A stretch of DNA of 64,000 nt from Selenomonas sp. (GTDB lineage: Bacteria > Bacillota > Negativicutes > Selenomonadales > Selenomonadaceae). Under the pieces are notes generated by a model. It had not been told where the DNA came from, ran no database searches, and was given only the letters and a program-made list of their open reading frames with translations. Both the position numbers and the translations under genes were made by a program. Positions within the stretch are counted from its first letter, which is position 1; every line of letters begins with the position of its first letter. Where the stretch lies: contig JAKVOG010000002.1 in NCBI GenBank assembly GCA_022482925.1, positions 248,001-312,000 on the forward strand, written 5' to 3'. Positions 18,403-27,493 of the stretch are shown piece by piece.

Positions 18403-19622
18403 TCGGTTGTATAATGAAGTTGAACAGTTAATCAAAAAATAAAAATCCATAGTGACTTCCTGTGTTAAAATGGTTTTGCTAAACAACACAAACAAAGGAG
18501 TAATCACTATGGATCAATCCAATTTTAACACAATCGAGGGAAGTCGTAAACAGGGTCACCACCTTACGCTGGATGAGCGTGGCATGATTCAGGCACTCCA
18601 TGAACAGGGCTATTCGCTTCGTGGCATTGCTGCCGCGGTTGGTTGTGCTCACACTACCGTTCATTACGAACTGCGGCGTGGAACACCAGAGCGTAAAGGC
18701 GGCCGTGGCCGAATGCCAAAGTATACGGCTAAGCGCGGCCAGCAGGCGTACAAGGAACATCGCAGGAATGCTAGACGTCCTTGTAAACTTGACAGCGATA
18801 ACTGCGAGCCCTTCATTCAATGGATGGTGGAACATGTCCGCAAGAACCGATGGTCATTGGATACCTGTGTCGGCCATGCCAGGCTGCAAAACTTGTTTCA
18901 GCCGGAGCAGATTCCCTGCACCAAAACGCTCTACAATATGCTCTGGGCTGGCAAGCTGCCGCTTTCTCTTTTTGATGTTCCACAAGCGCTGGGGCGTAAG
19001 CAACACCGAAAATGGAATCGCAAGAACAAGCGCATGAAAGGCCGTAGTATTGAAGATCGCCCGGCTATCGTCAGCGAAGGAACCGAGATCGGTCATTGGG
19101 AAATCGATACGGTCGTTGGACAACGGGAAGGCCGTGAGGCAGTTGCCTTTACTGCTGTGGAAAAGGTAACGCGCAACTACATAGCTATTCGTATCTCCGG
19201 ACGTACCAGTGCCGGTGTTGAGGATGCGATGAATAAGCTGCAGGATCTATACGGCAAAGAGCGTTTTAGTCAGGTATTCAAGACGATGACCGCTGACAAC
19301 GGCCCGGAATTCGAGACATTATCCAAGTTTGAGAGCCTAGGCACCGCCATCTATTTCGCGCATCCTTACAGCTCATGGGAGCGCCCTCAAAACGAGCGTC
19401 ATAATGGTCTGCTGAGGGATTTCATTCCCAAGGGTAAATCGATAGAGCCATTCAGCGATGAAGATGTCTTGAATATGGCCGATATGCTGAACCAGCGTCC
19501 GCGTCGCATTCTTGGCTACCATACGCCAACGGAGCTATTCGACCGTTTTCTCGATGAAGTTTATACTATTGATAATATTTCTTGATTAAATTAGTGTTCA
19601 ATTTGCACTTGCAATTTACCGA
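18403..19622 (+). mobile_element. IS30-family element inserted in the autotransporter
   Basis: Left end TCGGTTGTATAATGAAGTTG and right end read inward TCGGTAAATTGCAAGTGCAA, each followed within 40 bases by TTGAACA and TTAATCAA blocks, form loose inverted repeats. Directly flanking are two copies of TATATTTTTATG (18390-18401 and 19623-19634), with one extra G on the left side. I take these as the target duplication, although 12 bp is longer than the 2-4 bp I know for IS30. Confidence 0.8.
18509..19585 (+). CDS. IS30-family transposase
   Basis: 358 aa, intact. Start ATG 18509 with AAAGGAG upstream. N-terminal HTH of IS30 type: HHLTLDERGMIQALHEQGYS followed by LRGIAAAVGCAHTTVHYEL. DDE core: GHWEIDTVVGQREGREAV, MTADNGPEF, and SWERPQNERHNGLLRDFIPKG with the catalytic Glu. 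The C-terminus NQRPRRILGYHTPTELF is diagnostic. Confidence 0.95.
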   Translation: MDQSNFNTIEGSRKQGHHLTLDERGMIQALHEQGYSLRGIAAAVGCAHTTVHYELRRGTPERKGGRGRMPKYTAKRGQQAYKEHRRNARRPCKLDSDNCEPFIQWMVEHVRKNRWSLDTCVGHARLQNLFQPEQIPCTKTLYNMLWAGKLPLSLFDVPQALGRKQHRKWNRKNKRMKGRSIEDRPAIVSEGTEIGHWEIDTVVGQREGREAVAFTAVEKVTRNYIAIRISGRTSAGVEDAMNKLQDLYGKERFSQVFKTMTADNGPEFETLSKFESLGTAIYFAHPYSSWERPQNERHNGLLRDFIPKGKSIEPFSDEDVLNMADMLNQRPRRILGYHTPTELFDRFLDEVYTIDNIS

Positions 19623-20568
19623 TATATTTTTATGATAATGTACCGATGAGTGTAGTATTCGGTCAGGGACTCGTCAATGCTGATTTGGCAACAAATGGTC
19701 TGGGTACGCTCAATGCCAAGCGGCTGACCTCGTCAGACCTGGATACGACTTATGCTTCGGCAGCGAATGGCAGCCAGGCACTCTATAAGGTAGATACTGC
19801 GGGTTATGACAGCGTCTCAGGACGAATGGCCATGGCTTTGCCACCTCATTCGGTTTCGATCATTCCGTCAGCTATGACTGGCGTCTGGGCGAATTCTTCA
19901 GCTATGGGGACAATGCCTTTGCAGCTGTGAACAGCAGTCTTAAGAACAAGGATTATCGACTGGGTATCTATGGCATTCGGGAAAAGGGCCCAAGCCAGAT
20001 TTTTCTGTACCTCGATGCCGGTCGCCAGAACAACGACTCGAAGCGTTATATCAATGCTGGAGCAAACTATATGGCCAAAAGCAGCTACAATAGCAATACC
20101 ATTGAGCTCGGCGGCCGCTATACCTATGATACGGACTGCGGAAAAGCCCATGACTGGCATCGCAAGCCTTACGGAGAGGCTCAGGTGGTTCGTTACAGCC
20201 AGGATGGCTACAACGAAAATGGTGCTGGCGTATGGAATCAGAGTGTGGGCAGCGGCAGCAGCACCTACAGTGCTGCCACGGTTGGCTTCGGTCTTGAGAA
20301 GCGGATGAAGGATGAGGAAATAGAGGTGCATGTTGGCTACAAGCGGGTGCTCTCAGGCAGCGATCCAACCTATCCGGTACACTGGATGGACGGAGGCACG
20401 GAGCACATTGCGCGTGGCAGCGGCCTTGACAAGAATCTGCTGGTTGTGGGCGTGCATGCTGAGCAGAAGCAGGAAGACAACTGGAATCTTTTAGGTGATA
20501 TCGAGCTGGAGCAGGGCCATTCTCAGCAGAATGTTCAGGCATCGGTGATGCTTAAGAAGAGCTGGTAA
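19623..20568 (+). pseudogene. C-terminal part of S8 autotransporter: linker and beta-barrel, frameshifted
   Basis: Begins with IYFYDNVPMSVVFGQGLVNA, the end of the S8 domain, then ADLATNGLGTLNAKRL and an autotransporter barrel. The frame breaks near 19825: adding one A (cgAAatgg) joins SGR to NGHGFATSFGFDHSVSYDW and then the ORF of 19927-20568. The barrel shows alternating amphipathic strands with aromatic-glycine patterns and ends VQASVMLKKSW, an aromatic C-terminal residue as needed for outer-membrane assembly. With the fragment at 17780 it forms one gene; N-terminal catalytic residues are lost, so it is dead. Confidence 0.85.
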
Positions 20569-20621
20569 TCTTTTTTCGTTATAAGGGTATTCCAGGTGGA
20601 ATTTTGGTAGATCCTGCTTCG

Positions 20622-20650
20622 TTGACAAAACCGTTCGTTGCACGTATACT
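20622..20650 (+). promoter_or_regulatory. Sigma-70-type promoter
   Basis: TTGACA (20622-20627), 17-base spacer, TATACT (20645-20650). It drives the MBL-fold hydrolase gene at 20714. Confidence 0.8.
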
Positions 20651-20713
20651 GAAAGCGATTATTAACCCGTTAATAGTAGAGGTTTTGTAAAAACGACCGA
20701 CAAGGAGCAGACT

Positions 20714-21361
20714 ATGATTTTACAGACAACTGTAGCACAATATATCCCAACGAATGCGTATTTTTATAGTGATGACGATACTCACCATAGTTTTCTTATC
20801 GATCCGGGTGCGGAGGCAGACAAGCTGATCCGGGTGGCGAAAGAGAATGAACTGGTTGTGGACAAGATTCTGCTGACGCATGGACATTTCGATCACATGG
20901 GCGCAGTCATTGCGTTACAGCAAAAATGGGGGATCCCGGTTTGCATGCAGGCGAATGGACGGGCTTATGCGGATAATCCGGACTGGAATCTGTCAGCGCA
21001 GACCAATGTACCAATCCGGCTTAAGGATGTGACGTATCTGGAAGATGATACGGATGTCAACCTTGAGGCTGCGCCGGAGCATCGGCTCCATATCGTGCCA
21101 GTGCCAGGACATACGACCGATGGCTGCGTTTATTACAATCTGAAAGATAACGTTGCCTTTGTTGGTGATTCGGTATTCCTGAACAGCTACGGCCGTACGG
21201 ATATGCCAGGTGGCAGTGAAGAAACGCTTTTGTCCAGTATTGCCAAAGAGATTCTGACTCTTCCGGCTGATATGACGCTTCTGAGCGGACATTCAGAGCC
21301 TACGACGGTGGCGGCTGAGCGCAGGATGCCGTGGTATGGTCCATATCTGAATAAAGATTGA
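20714..21361 (+). CDS. MBL-fold metallo-hydrolase (glyoxalase II-like)
   Basis: 215-aa soluble metallo-beta-lactamase fold hydrolase. Metal motif LLTHGHFDHMGAV (HxHxDH), then His in VPVPGHTTDGCV, Asp in VAFVGDSVFLNSYG and His in LLSGHSEPTT. The order and length fit the small glyoxalase II-like/YcbL group that hydrolyses thioesters; the substrate cannot be told from sequence. Start ATG 20714 with AAGGAGC upstream and a consensus promoter. Single-gene unit followed by a strong hairpin. Confidence 0.9.
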   Translation: MILQTTVAQYIPTNAYFYSDDDTHHSFLIDPGAEADKLIRVAKENELVVDKILLTHGHFDHMGAVIALQQKWGIPVCMQANGRAYADNPDWNLSAQTNVPIRLKDVTYLEDDTDVNLEAAPEHRLHIVPVPGHTTDGCVYYNLKDNVAFVGDSVFLNSYGRTDMPGGSEETLLSSIAKEILTLPADMTLLSGHSEPTTVAAERRMPWYGPYLNKD

Positions 21362-21370
21362 TCCGGTACG

Positions 21371-21413
21371 AACAGGCCCCACATCAAATTGTTGATGTGG
21401 GGCCTGTTTATCT
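21371..21413. terminator. Bidirectional terminator between convergent genes
   Basis: Perfect 17-bp stem AACAGGCCCCACATCAA / TTGATGTGGGGCCTGTT with a four-base loop; TTTATCTT follows on the plus strand. It separates the MBL gene from the convergent SGNH gene. Confidence 0.7.
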
Positions 21414-21426
21414 TATGGTGATGTAT

Positions 21427-23046
21427 TTATCGTTTTAGTTTGTCCTGGTTTTGATTGATGATTTCGCCCATGAGCATTTTGCCACGGACATCCGGATGGA
21501 GTCCATCGGTGGAGAAGCCGCTGTCCATGACACGATGCGCCGGATCATAGAAATATGGTTCCAGATCGATGTAATAATCCTGCTGGCGGATCCAGCTGTT
21601 GATCTTTAGCAGTTTGAGTTCCCAGTTTGGATCGGTCGGGACATGGAAGGCAAACTGGATATTTGCCGGATTTACAGGCATCAAGGTGAGGAATATCGGG
21701 CGGATGTTATTGACTTCGCATTTCTGTTTGATTGCAGCAAGGTCGTTGATGACAGACTCCGGACTGGTCTCTGTGGCCCGCAGACTGTTGGTCCCGGTAA
21801 GAATCAGCAGGTTCACCGGCTTGAAGGGCAGGACATCCTGATCGAAGCGCTCCAGCGTCATCCTGGAGGTATCACCGCTGCGTCCGAGGTTCAGGCAGGG
21901 AAAATCAAAATAGGTAGTGTAGCTGTATTCCAGTGAAGCCGGTGAGTTGGATACGGCACCGCCGCCATGGGTGATGCTGTCGCCTAATACGGCGACAGGG
22001 ACACGCTCTTCCTGCTGTTTGACGATGAAATGAGCCGTGTCAGACCAGGGGCTGATGCTGTTGCCCTGTTTGTCAACTGCCCGTACGCGCCAATAGTAAT
22101 CGCCGGCGTAGGGACGGGCGTATTCATCATAGCAGGCAGCAGCAGAGTCGACGGTTTTGTTCCAGATACGGTCAGCCGTAGGTTCTGTATCATTTTCCGT
22201 GGCTGGCGGCTGGATCATGAGCTCTACTTCATAACGATTTATGCCGTGCAATGGAATCCATTGGTAAACCGGATAAATCGGCATTTCAAAGTTGGGCATC
22301 TCGTCGAAGTCATTCAGCAACGGATGATCTGGCTGTGGCAGTGATGCATCGATGTATAGCGGCTCCGCTTTGGAGAAGGCTCCAATCGGGTTGTGATGAA
22401 TGTCCAGAGCCCGTACCCGCCAGTAGATGAATTTGCGGGAGGCATATTTCTTAAGGTCTGCCTGCCAGCCGTTGGTAAAGATCTGATTGGTGCTTTCCAA
22501 ATGGTTGGTTTTGGAAAGTGCGACACTGTTCTCCTGATCCGGCAGACCGGACAGCAGTTCCACCTCGTAGCAGACCGCATTTGGTACAGCATGCCAGACC
22601 AGAAATGGCATCAGGCTGGCCGGGTTGTCTTCGGTATAATGATAGATCGTCCATGGAGCCGGTGGCGTTTTCGTATAGATCGGATTTTCTATCGGTTCTG
22701 AAGGCGGTGTCAGAGCACCAAATAGTCCATAGGCAGTTACCCGGTAGCTGGTTGGTATCCCACTGCGTGGTACTTCAATGGATGAACTGGTAGTCAGGCC
22801 ACTGGTAAAGAAATGGTATTCTGGCTCACCATCGACCAGTCCGGTGGTTTTTGAATAAGTGTCGACTTTATAGAAGCAGGGGTAAGGCAATGGATCCCAG
22901 GTCAGGACCATGTGTCCATCATGTTCATCAAAGGAGGTCTCCAGATGCATGCCCTGCAAACCAAACAGATCTGTTTTTTCAGCAACAAAGATAGAGAATA
23001 TGGTAAAACTGATAATAATAATCAAAAAAAGCGAAAATTTCTTCAT
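21427..23046 (-). CDS. Secreted SGNH-hydrolase with FnIII-like domains
   Basis: 539-aa exported protein (start ATG 23046, giving MKKFSLFLIIIISFTIFSIF, an uncleaved or cleaved signal sequence). Residues about 30-340 hold three fibronectin-III-like repeats, each with the WRVRA-type strand (YWRVRALDIHHNPIG; YYWRVRAVDKQGNSISPWSD). The C-terminal about 190 residues are an SGNH/GDSL esterase: block I AVLGDSITHGGG, block II LNLGRSGDTS, block III LILTGTNSL, block V STDGLHPDVRG with the catalytic Asp-His pair. It likely deacylates a surface polysaccharide or similar ester. An IS256 copy sits 38 bases upstream of its start, so its original promoter is separated from it. Confidence 0.85.
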   Translation of the reverse strand: MKKFSLFLIIIISFTIFSIFVAEKTDLFGLQGMHLETSFDEHDGHMVLTWDPLPYPCFYKVDTYSKTTGLVDGEPEYHFFTSGLTTSSSIEVPRSGIPTSYRVTAYGLFGALTPPSEPIENPIYTKTPPAPWTIYHYTEDNPASLMPFLVWHAVPNAVCYEVELLSGLPDQENSVALSKTNHLESTNQIFTNGWQADLKKYASRKFIYWRVRALDIHHNPIGAFSKAEPLYIDASLPQPDHPLLNDFDEMPNFEMPIYPVYQWIPLHGINRYEVELMIQPPATENDTEPTADRIWNKTVDSAAACYDEYARPYAGDYYWRVRAVDKQGNSISPWSDTAHFIVKQQEERVPVAVLGDSITHGGGAVSNSPASLEYSYTTYFDFPCLNLGRSGDTSRMTLERFDQDVLPFKPVNLLILTGTNSLRATETSPESVINDLAAIKQKCEVNNIRPIFLTLMPVNPANIQFAFHVPTDPNWELKLLKINSWIRQQDYYIDLEPYFYDPAHRVMDSGFSTDGLHPDVRGKMLMGEIINQNQDKLKR

Positions 23047-23083
23047 AAATAACACCAACTAAAGAGGATTTTGTTTTATATTT

Positions 23084-24420
23084 GATAGTGTAAAATCATT
23101 TGTGTAAACTCAAGTGGGGATAGAAAAAGGAACCACTTTTCTTTATAGTGTTAAGTGACCAAACAAAACACAAAGAAAGAAGGTTCCTTTATGTCTTATC
23201 TTACCACAGAACTTCTCACATCTCTACTCCAAGGCGGTGCTGCCGCCAATGAATTCCTTCGCAGCAAAATCGAAGAAGGTGTCAATGCCGTCCTCAAAGC
23301 TGAACTGGCAGGATTTCTCGGCTACGAGAAGCACAGTTCCGCCGGGTGGAATACAGGCAACAGCCGCAACGGTTCATATCAGCGCACCATCGTGACTTCG
23401 TATGGCAAAATCACGGTGGATGTGCCGCGCGACCGCAATGGCGAATTTCAATCGCCATTATTGCCGACGCGAAAACAACGTGTCGATTCGTTGGAGACTA
23501 CAATCATTCAACTGTACCAACGCGGTGTCACGACGCGTCAAATCGCAGAACTTATCGAGCAGATGTATGGCCATTGCTACACGCCAGCTACCATATCCAA
23601 GATTGCAGCTGATGTGTCGGATCAGGTTGAACAGTTTCATAAACGACCAGTTGCCAAGCGATATGCCGTTATCTTTTGTGATGCAATGTATGTCAATCTC
23701 CGTCGCGACAGTGTAGCCAAGGAGTCTATCCATGTCCTGCTCGGCATTACGCCGGAAGGATACAAGGAAATTCTTGACTATGCCATTCTGCCTTCTGAGT
23801 CAGCGCTGAACTACGCCGATATGCTAAAGAGCTTGAAAATGCGGGGGCTGGAACAGGTACTGCTCTTCGTCTCGGATGGCCTTGTTGGTCTCCCAGACGC
23901 AGTACAGAATGAGTTTCCGCGTGCCAAGCACCAGAGTTGCTGGGTTCATCTCATGCGTGCTGTAAGCCGCCTGGTGCGGCCTTCTGACCGGAAGATCGTC
24001 CTGGATGCGCTTAAGCGTGTGTACCGGCAGGAGAATGCCGCACTCGCAAAACAAGAACTGTCAGCCTTTCTCGACTCGTATGGAACAAAGTACAAGCGAC
24101 TTCATAAGCTTTTTCAGAATGAGTCCAGCCTCTTCTCGTTTTACGAATTTCCGAAGAGCATCCAGCAGACAATTTACACGTCAAACCTCATTGAGAACAA
24201 CAACAAAGGATTTCGTCACAAGGCAAAGCTCAAGGAGCAATTCCCCAACGAGGATTCACTGGAACGATTCGCCTGCACGGTCTACTGTGATTATAACCGA
24301 CGTTTTTCCGGGAAAGCGCATCGTGGATTTCAAGAAGCATATCCGGAGTTGTTGGAGATGTTCACGGATTAATCTTTCAGTCTACACTATAAAAGTTTAC
24401 ACATAAGAGTTGACACTACC
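23084..24420 (+). mobile_element. IS256-family element, copy B, with 8-bp target duplication
   Basis: Inverted repeats: left GATAGTGTAAAATCATTTGT and right read inward GGTAGTGTCAACTCTTATGT, both followed by GTAAACT. Exact direct repeats TTATATTT flank it (23076-23083 and 24421-24428), as expected for IS256 transposition. Its transposase differs clearly from that of copy A. Confidence 0.95.
23191..24372 (+). CDS. IS256-family transposase B
   Basis: 393 aa, intact. Start ATG 23191 (MSYLTTELLTSLLQGG) with AAGAAGG upstream; the twelve codons before it in the track lie in the end of the element. Signatures: ELAGFLGYEKHSSAGWNTGN, SRNGSYQRTIVTSYGKI, VDVPRDRNGEFQS, VIFCDAMYVNLRRD, FVSDGLVGLPDAV, IYTSNLIENNNKGFRHKAK. 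It shares the fold and motifs of copy A but is a different subgroup. Confidence 0.95.
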   Translation: MSYLTTELLTSLLQGGAAANEFLRSKIEEGVNAVLKAELAGFLGYEKHSSAGWNTGNSRNGSYQRTIVTSYGKITVDVPRDRNGEFQSPLLPTRKQRVDSLETTIIQLYQRGVTTRQIAELIEQMYGHCYTPATISKIAADVSDQVEQFHKRPVAKRYAVIFCDAMYVNLRRDSVAKESIHVLLGITPEGYKEILDYAILPSESALNYADMLKSLKMRGLEQVLLFVSDGLVGLPDAVQNEFPRAKHQSCWVHLMRAVSRLVRPSDRKIVLDALKRVYRQENAALAKQELSAFLDSYGTKYKRLHKLFQNESSLFSFYEFPKSIQQTIYTSNLIENNNKGFRHKAKLKEQFPNEDSLERFACTVYCDYNRRFSGKAHRGFQEAYPELLEMFTD

Positions 24421-24482
24421 TTATATTTCACGTATATAATAACATATATATTTCAGTATAACATAAATCAGGGGTGATGTGG

Positions 24483-25019
24483 ATGGAAAAGCACGGTTTA
24501 GTGTTGATTCATACGGGTGAAGGCAAAGGAAAAACAACAGCAGCACTGGGGCTGGCAATGCGGGCCTGGGGGGATGGTATGCGGGTTCTTATCCTGCAAT
24601 TCATCAAAGGCGGCTGGACCTATGGCGAATTAAAGACAATTTCGGTATTGGAACAGGCTGAAGGCCGGATACATGTGGAGCAGTGTGGTCTGGGGTTCAC
24701 ACACAAAGGTGATACCGATGAGGCTGAGCACCGACAGGCAGCAGCCGGGGCGCTAAAACAGGCTGAGCAGGCAATCACGAGTGGGGACTGGGACCTCATC
24801 ATTCTCGATGAGATCAATTATGCAATCAAATTCGGCCTGATCACGGAGGCAGAGGCGCTGCGACTGCTCGATATACGACCAGCTGGTTTGCATCTTGTTC
24901 TGACGGGCCGTGATGCCAGGCCGGCATTAATCGATCGTGCCGATCTGGTAACGGAGATGAAGCTGATTAAGCATCCGTATCAGCAGGGGATCAAAGCTCA
25001 GCAGGGAATCGAATTCTAA
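24483..25019 (+). CDS. cobO: Cob(I)yrinic acid a,c-diamide adenosyltransferase (CobO/BtuR type)
   Basis: Transfers the adenosyl group of ATP to cob(I)alamin or its precursors in vitamin B12 metabolism. 178 aa. Start ATG 24483 is preferred over the two codons upstream because AGGGGTG sits six bases before it. P-loop HTGEGKGKTTAALGLAMRA is typical, followed by LQFIKGGWTYGE, LIILDEINYAIKFGL (Walker B) and VLTGRDARPALIDRADLVTEM. No other cobalamin gene is in the window, so it probably acts in salvage or serves a B12 cluster elsewhere. Confidence 0.92.
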   Translation: MEKHGLVLIHTGEGKGKTTAALGLAMRAWGDGMRVLILQFIKGGWTYGELKTISVLEQAEGRIHVEQCGLGFTHKGDTDEAEHRQAAAGALKQAEQAITSGDWDLIILDEINYAIKFGLITEAEALRLLDIRPAGLHLVLTGRDARPALIDRADLVTEMKLIKHPYQQGIKAQQGIEF

Positions 25020-25038
25020 TAAAATTAACGAATGTCTC

Positions 25039-25067
25039 TTGTATTCATACACAATATGCGATAGAAT
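25039..25067 (+). promoter_or_regulatory. Probable ilvD promoter
   Basis: TTGTAT (25039-25044), 17-base spacer, TAGAAT (25062-25067), about 95 bases before ilvD. No T-box or leader-peptide structure is apparent in the short leader. Confidence 0.5.
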
Positions 25068-25163
25068 TGTAACTATGTATTAAGACTGTATCGTCATATG
25101 TGCTGCTGAAACAGACAATATCATTTTGACGGACGATATCTCTTGGATTAGGAGTGTTGAAAA

Positions 25164-26816
25164 ATGAGAAGTGACATCGTAAAGAAGGGCGCCACTCGCT
25201 GCGCGCATCGTTCCCTGTTCCATGCAAATGGTTATGGACCGGAGGATTTGAAGAAACCGTTGATCGGTATCTGCAATTCATTCAATGAGATTATTCCTGG
25301 ACATATTCATCTGCGTGAGATTGCTGAGGCGGCTAAGCTGGGTGTGGCTGCCGCGGGGGGAACGCCGGTAGAGTTCCCGGCGATCGGTGTCTGCGATGGC
25401 ATTGCCATGGGACATACAGGTATGAAGTATTCGCTGGCCAGCCGTGAGCTGATTGCGGATTCAGTCGAAGCTGTGACGATGGCTTCCGGTTTTGATGGCC
25501 TCGTGCTTATCCCGAACTGCGATAAGATTGTACCGGGGATGCTCATGGCGGCTGCCCGCCTGAATATTCCGGCTGTCGTCGTGTCCGGCGGCCCGATGCT
25601 GCCAGGTCGTTATCATGGTCAGGATGTCAGTGTCAGTCAGGCCTTCGAGGCAGCAGGTAAATTCGCTGCTGGTGATATGACCGAAGCAGAAATGACGGAG
25701 CTTGAGGCGAAATGTTGCCCAGGCTGTGGTTCCTGTGCCGGGCTTTTCACCGCCAATACGATGAATTCCCTGACTGAGGTCCTGGGCATGGCATTGCCGG
25801 GCAACGGGACGATTCCAGCTGCTTACAATGGTGCTCGCCGTCTGCTGGCAAAACGTGCAGGCGCAGTGGTGATGGATCTGATCGAAAAGAATATCAAGCC
25901 GCGTGATATCATGACGCAGAAAGCATTTGAGAATGCAATTACGGTTGATATGGGCATTGGTGGTTCTTCCAATACGGTCCTGCATCTGACGGCGATTGCG
26001 CATGAGGCTGGAATTGAGCTGCCAGCACCGCTCTTCGATAAGATTTCCCGTCGTACGCCTTATATCACGAAACTCAGCCCAGGTGGACATCATCACATGG
26101 TGGATCTGGATGAGGCTGGCGGTATTTCTGCAGTCATGCATGAGCTGTCCCGGAAGGATATCATTCATCTGGATGCCCTGACGGTGAACGGAACGATGGG
26201 CGATCGGATCAAAGATGCCGAGGTCCTGAACCGCGAGGTAATCCATAGTGTGGATGCGCCGTATCGCAAAGAGGGGGGCATTGCCATTCTGAAGGGCAAC
26301 CTTGCACCGGATTATGCGGTAGTCAAGGCTTCGGCGGTAGCTGATGATATGCAGACCTATCAGGGTAAAGCCAAATGCTATGATTCGGAGACAGCAGCCT
26401 GTGAGGCAATCATGGCTGGTGATATCCATGATGGGGACGTTGTAGTCATCCGCTATGAAGGACCAAAAGGTGGCCCGGGCATGCAGGAGATGTTGAATCC
26501 GACAGCAGTTATCACGGGACGCGGACTGAAGGTTGGTCTGATCACGGATGGCCGTTTTAGTGGTGCCAGCCGTGGCGCCTGTGTCGGTCATGTCTCACCA
26601 GAGGCAATGGAAGGCGGGCCAATTGGTCTGATTAAGGATGGCGATGTCATCACGATTGATATTCCCAACCGTAAACTGGAACTGGCAGTCAGTGACGAAG
26701 AACTGGCTAAACGCAAGGCCGCCTGGAAGCAGCCAGAGCCAAAGATCAAGCATGGCTATCTGTCCCGGTATGCAAAGCTGACGACGTCGGCCAGCACGGG
26801 TGCTGTTCTTAAATAA
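25164..26816 (+). CDS. ilvD: Dihydroxy-acid dehydratase
   Basis: Fe-S enzyme of valine, isoleucine and pantothenate synthesis; dehydrates 2,3-dihydroxy-acids to 2-keto acids. 550 aa, normal length. Iron-sulphur ligands are in [11 protein letters not shown] and [18 protein letters not shown]; the C-terminal [19 protein letters not shown] is the family signature. RBS GGAGTG upstream of ATG 25164. Single-gene unit with its own terminator; no other ilv gene is nearby. Confidence 0.97.
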   Translation: MRSDIVKKGATRCAHRSLFHANGYGPEDLKKPLIGICNSFNEIIPGHIHLREIAEAAKLGVAAAGGTPVEFPAIGVCDGIAMGHTGMKYSLASRELIADSVEAVTMASGFDGLVLIPNCDKIVPGMLMAAARLNIPAVVVSGGPMLPGRYHGQDVSVSQAFEAAGKFAAGDMTEAEMTELEAKCCPGCGSCAGLFTANTMNSLTEVLGMALPGNGTIPAAYNGARRLLAKRAGAVVMDLIEKNIKPRDIMTQKAFENAITVDMGIGGSSNTVLHLTAIAHEAGIELPAPLFDKISRRTPYITKLSPGGHHHMVDLDEAGGISAVMHELSRKDIIHLDALTVNGTMGDRIKDAEVLNREVIHSVDAPYRKEGGIAILKGNLAPDYAVVKASAVADDMQTYQGKAKCYDSETAACEAIMAGDIHDGDVVVIRYEGPKGGPGMQEMLNPTAVITGRGLKVGLITDGRFSGASRGACVGHVSPEAMEGGPIGLIKDGDVITIDIPNRKLELAVSDEELAKRKAAWKQPEPKIKHGYLSRYAKLTTSASTGAVLK

Positions 26817-26836
26817 GAAGCGGCTATAAGCAGTTA

Positions 26837-26880
26837 AACAACCCATCAGAGCATAAAGCGGCTCTGATGGGTTGTTTTTA
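26837..26880 (+). terminator. Intrinsic terminator after ilvD
   Basis: AACAACCCATCAGAGC / GCTCTGATGGGTTGTT, a 16-bp perfect stem with eight-base loop, followed by TTTA. Confidence 0.85.
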
Positions 26881-26938
26881 TGCAGGGAATTCGTTATAAT
26901 AAGGAACGTTGAAAAAGAAATTTCGAGGTGTACATCTT

Positions 26939-27430
26939 TTGCATATTGTATTGATTGAACCGGAGATTCCGGGAAATACGGGAAATATCGCGCGTCTCTG
27001 TGCTGCTACGGGTATGGAGCTGCATCTGGTCAAGCCGCTGGGCTTTTCGACTGATGATAAGTATCTGAAGCGGGCTGGACTGGATTACTGGCATTTAGTG
27101 AAAGTCCATTATCATGAAAACTTCGCTGAGGTTCTGGCAATGTACCACGGGCATAACTTTTATTATTGCTCGACCAAGGCGCCACATGCTTATACAGAAG
27201 TTCAGTATGAACCGGATGATATGCTGGTATTTGGTAAGGAGTCGGCAGGGATTCCGGAACAGATCCTTGATGCGCATTGGGATAGCTGTGTGCGGATTCC
27301 GATGATTGCCGAGGCCCGCTCGCTCAACTTATCGAATTCTGTTGCCATCGTTGCCTATGAGGCAATGCGGCAAATGGACTTTGTGCATCTGGCTGAGGCT
27401 GGCCCCGGGCTGCGGATGTGGAAGAAATGA
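26939..27430 (+). CDS. trmL: tRNA (cytidine/uridine(34)-2'-O)-methyltransferase
   Basis: SPOUT methyltransferase for the wobble base of tRNA-Leu. The start is TTG 26939, with GAGGTG eight bases upstream, giving MHIVLIEPEIPGNTGNIARL, the usual N-terminus; the track TTG at 26909 adds ten residues without support. SPOUT knot motifs: DDMLVFGKESAGIPE and IPMIAEARSLNLSNSVAIV, which bind S-adenosylmethionine. 163 aa. A TATAAT box lies at 26895. Confidence 0.93.
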   Translation: MHIVLIEPEIPGNTGNIARLCAATGMELHLVKPLGFSTDDKYLKRAGLDYWHLVKVHYHENFAEVLAMYHGHNFYYCSTKAPHAYTEVQYEPDDMLVFGKESAGIPEQILDAHWDSCVRIPMIAEARSLNLSNSVAIVAYEAMRQMDFVHLAEAGPGLRMWKK

Positions 27431-27493
27431 TCGGATACTGGTGTGCCGGTCTGAATCATAGTATGATATTTTGACAGATAGGAATGAAAACCA

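Noticed and set aside
18403-18442. Natural C-terminus of the subtilase at the stop in 18442
   Set aside because: The last 13 codons lie in the IS30 end; the direct repeat and the restored frame show the protein continues at 19623.
25461-26591. Minus-strand ORF of 376 aa
   Set aside because: Shadow of ilvD with no domain resemblance.
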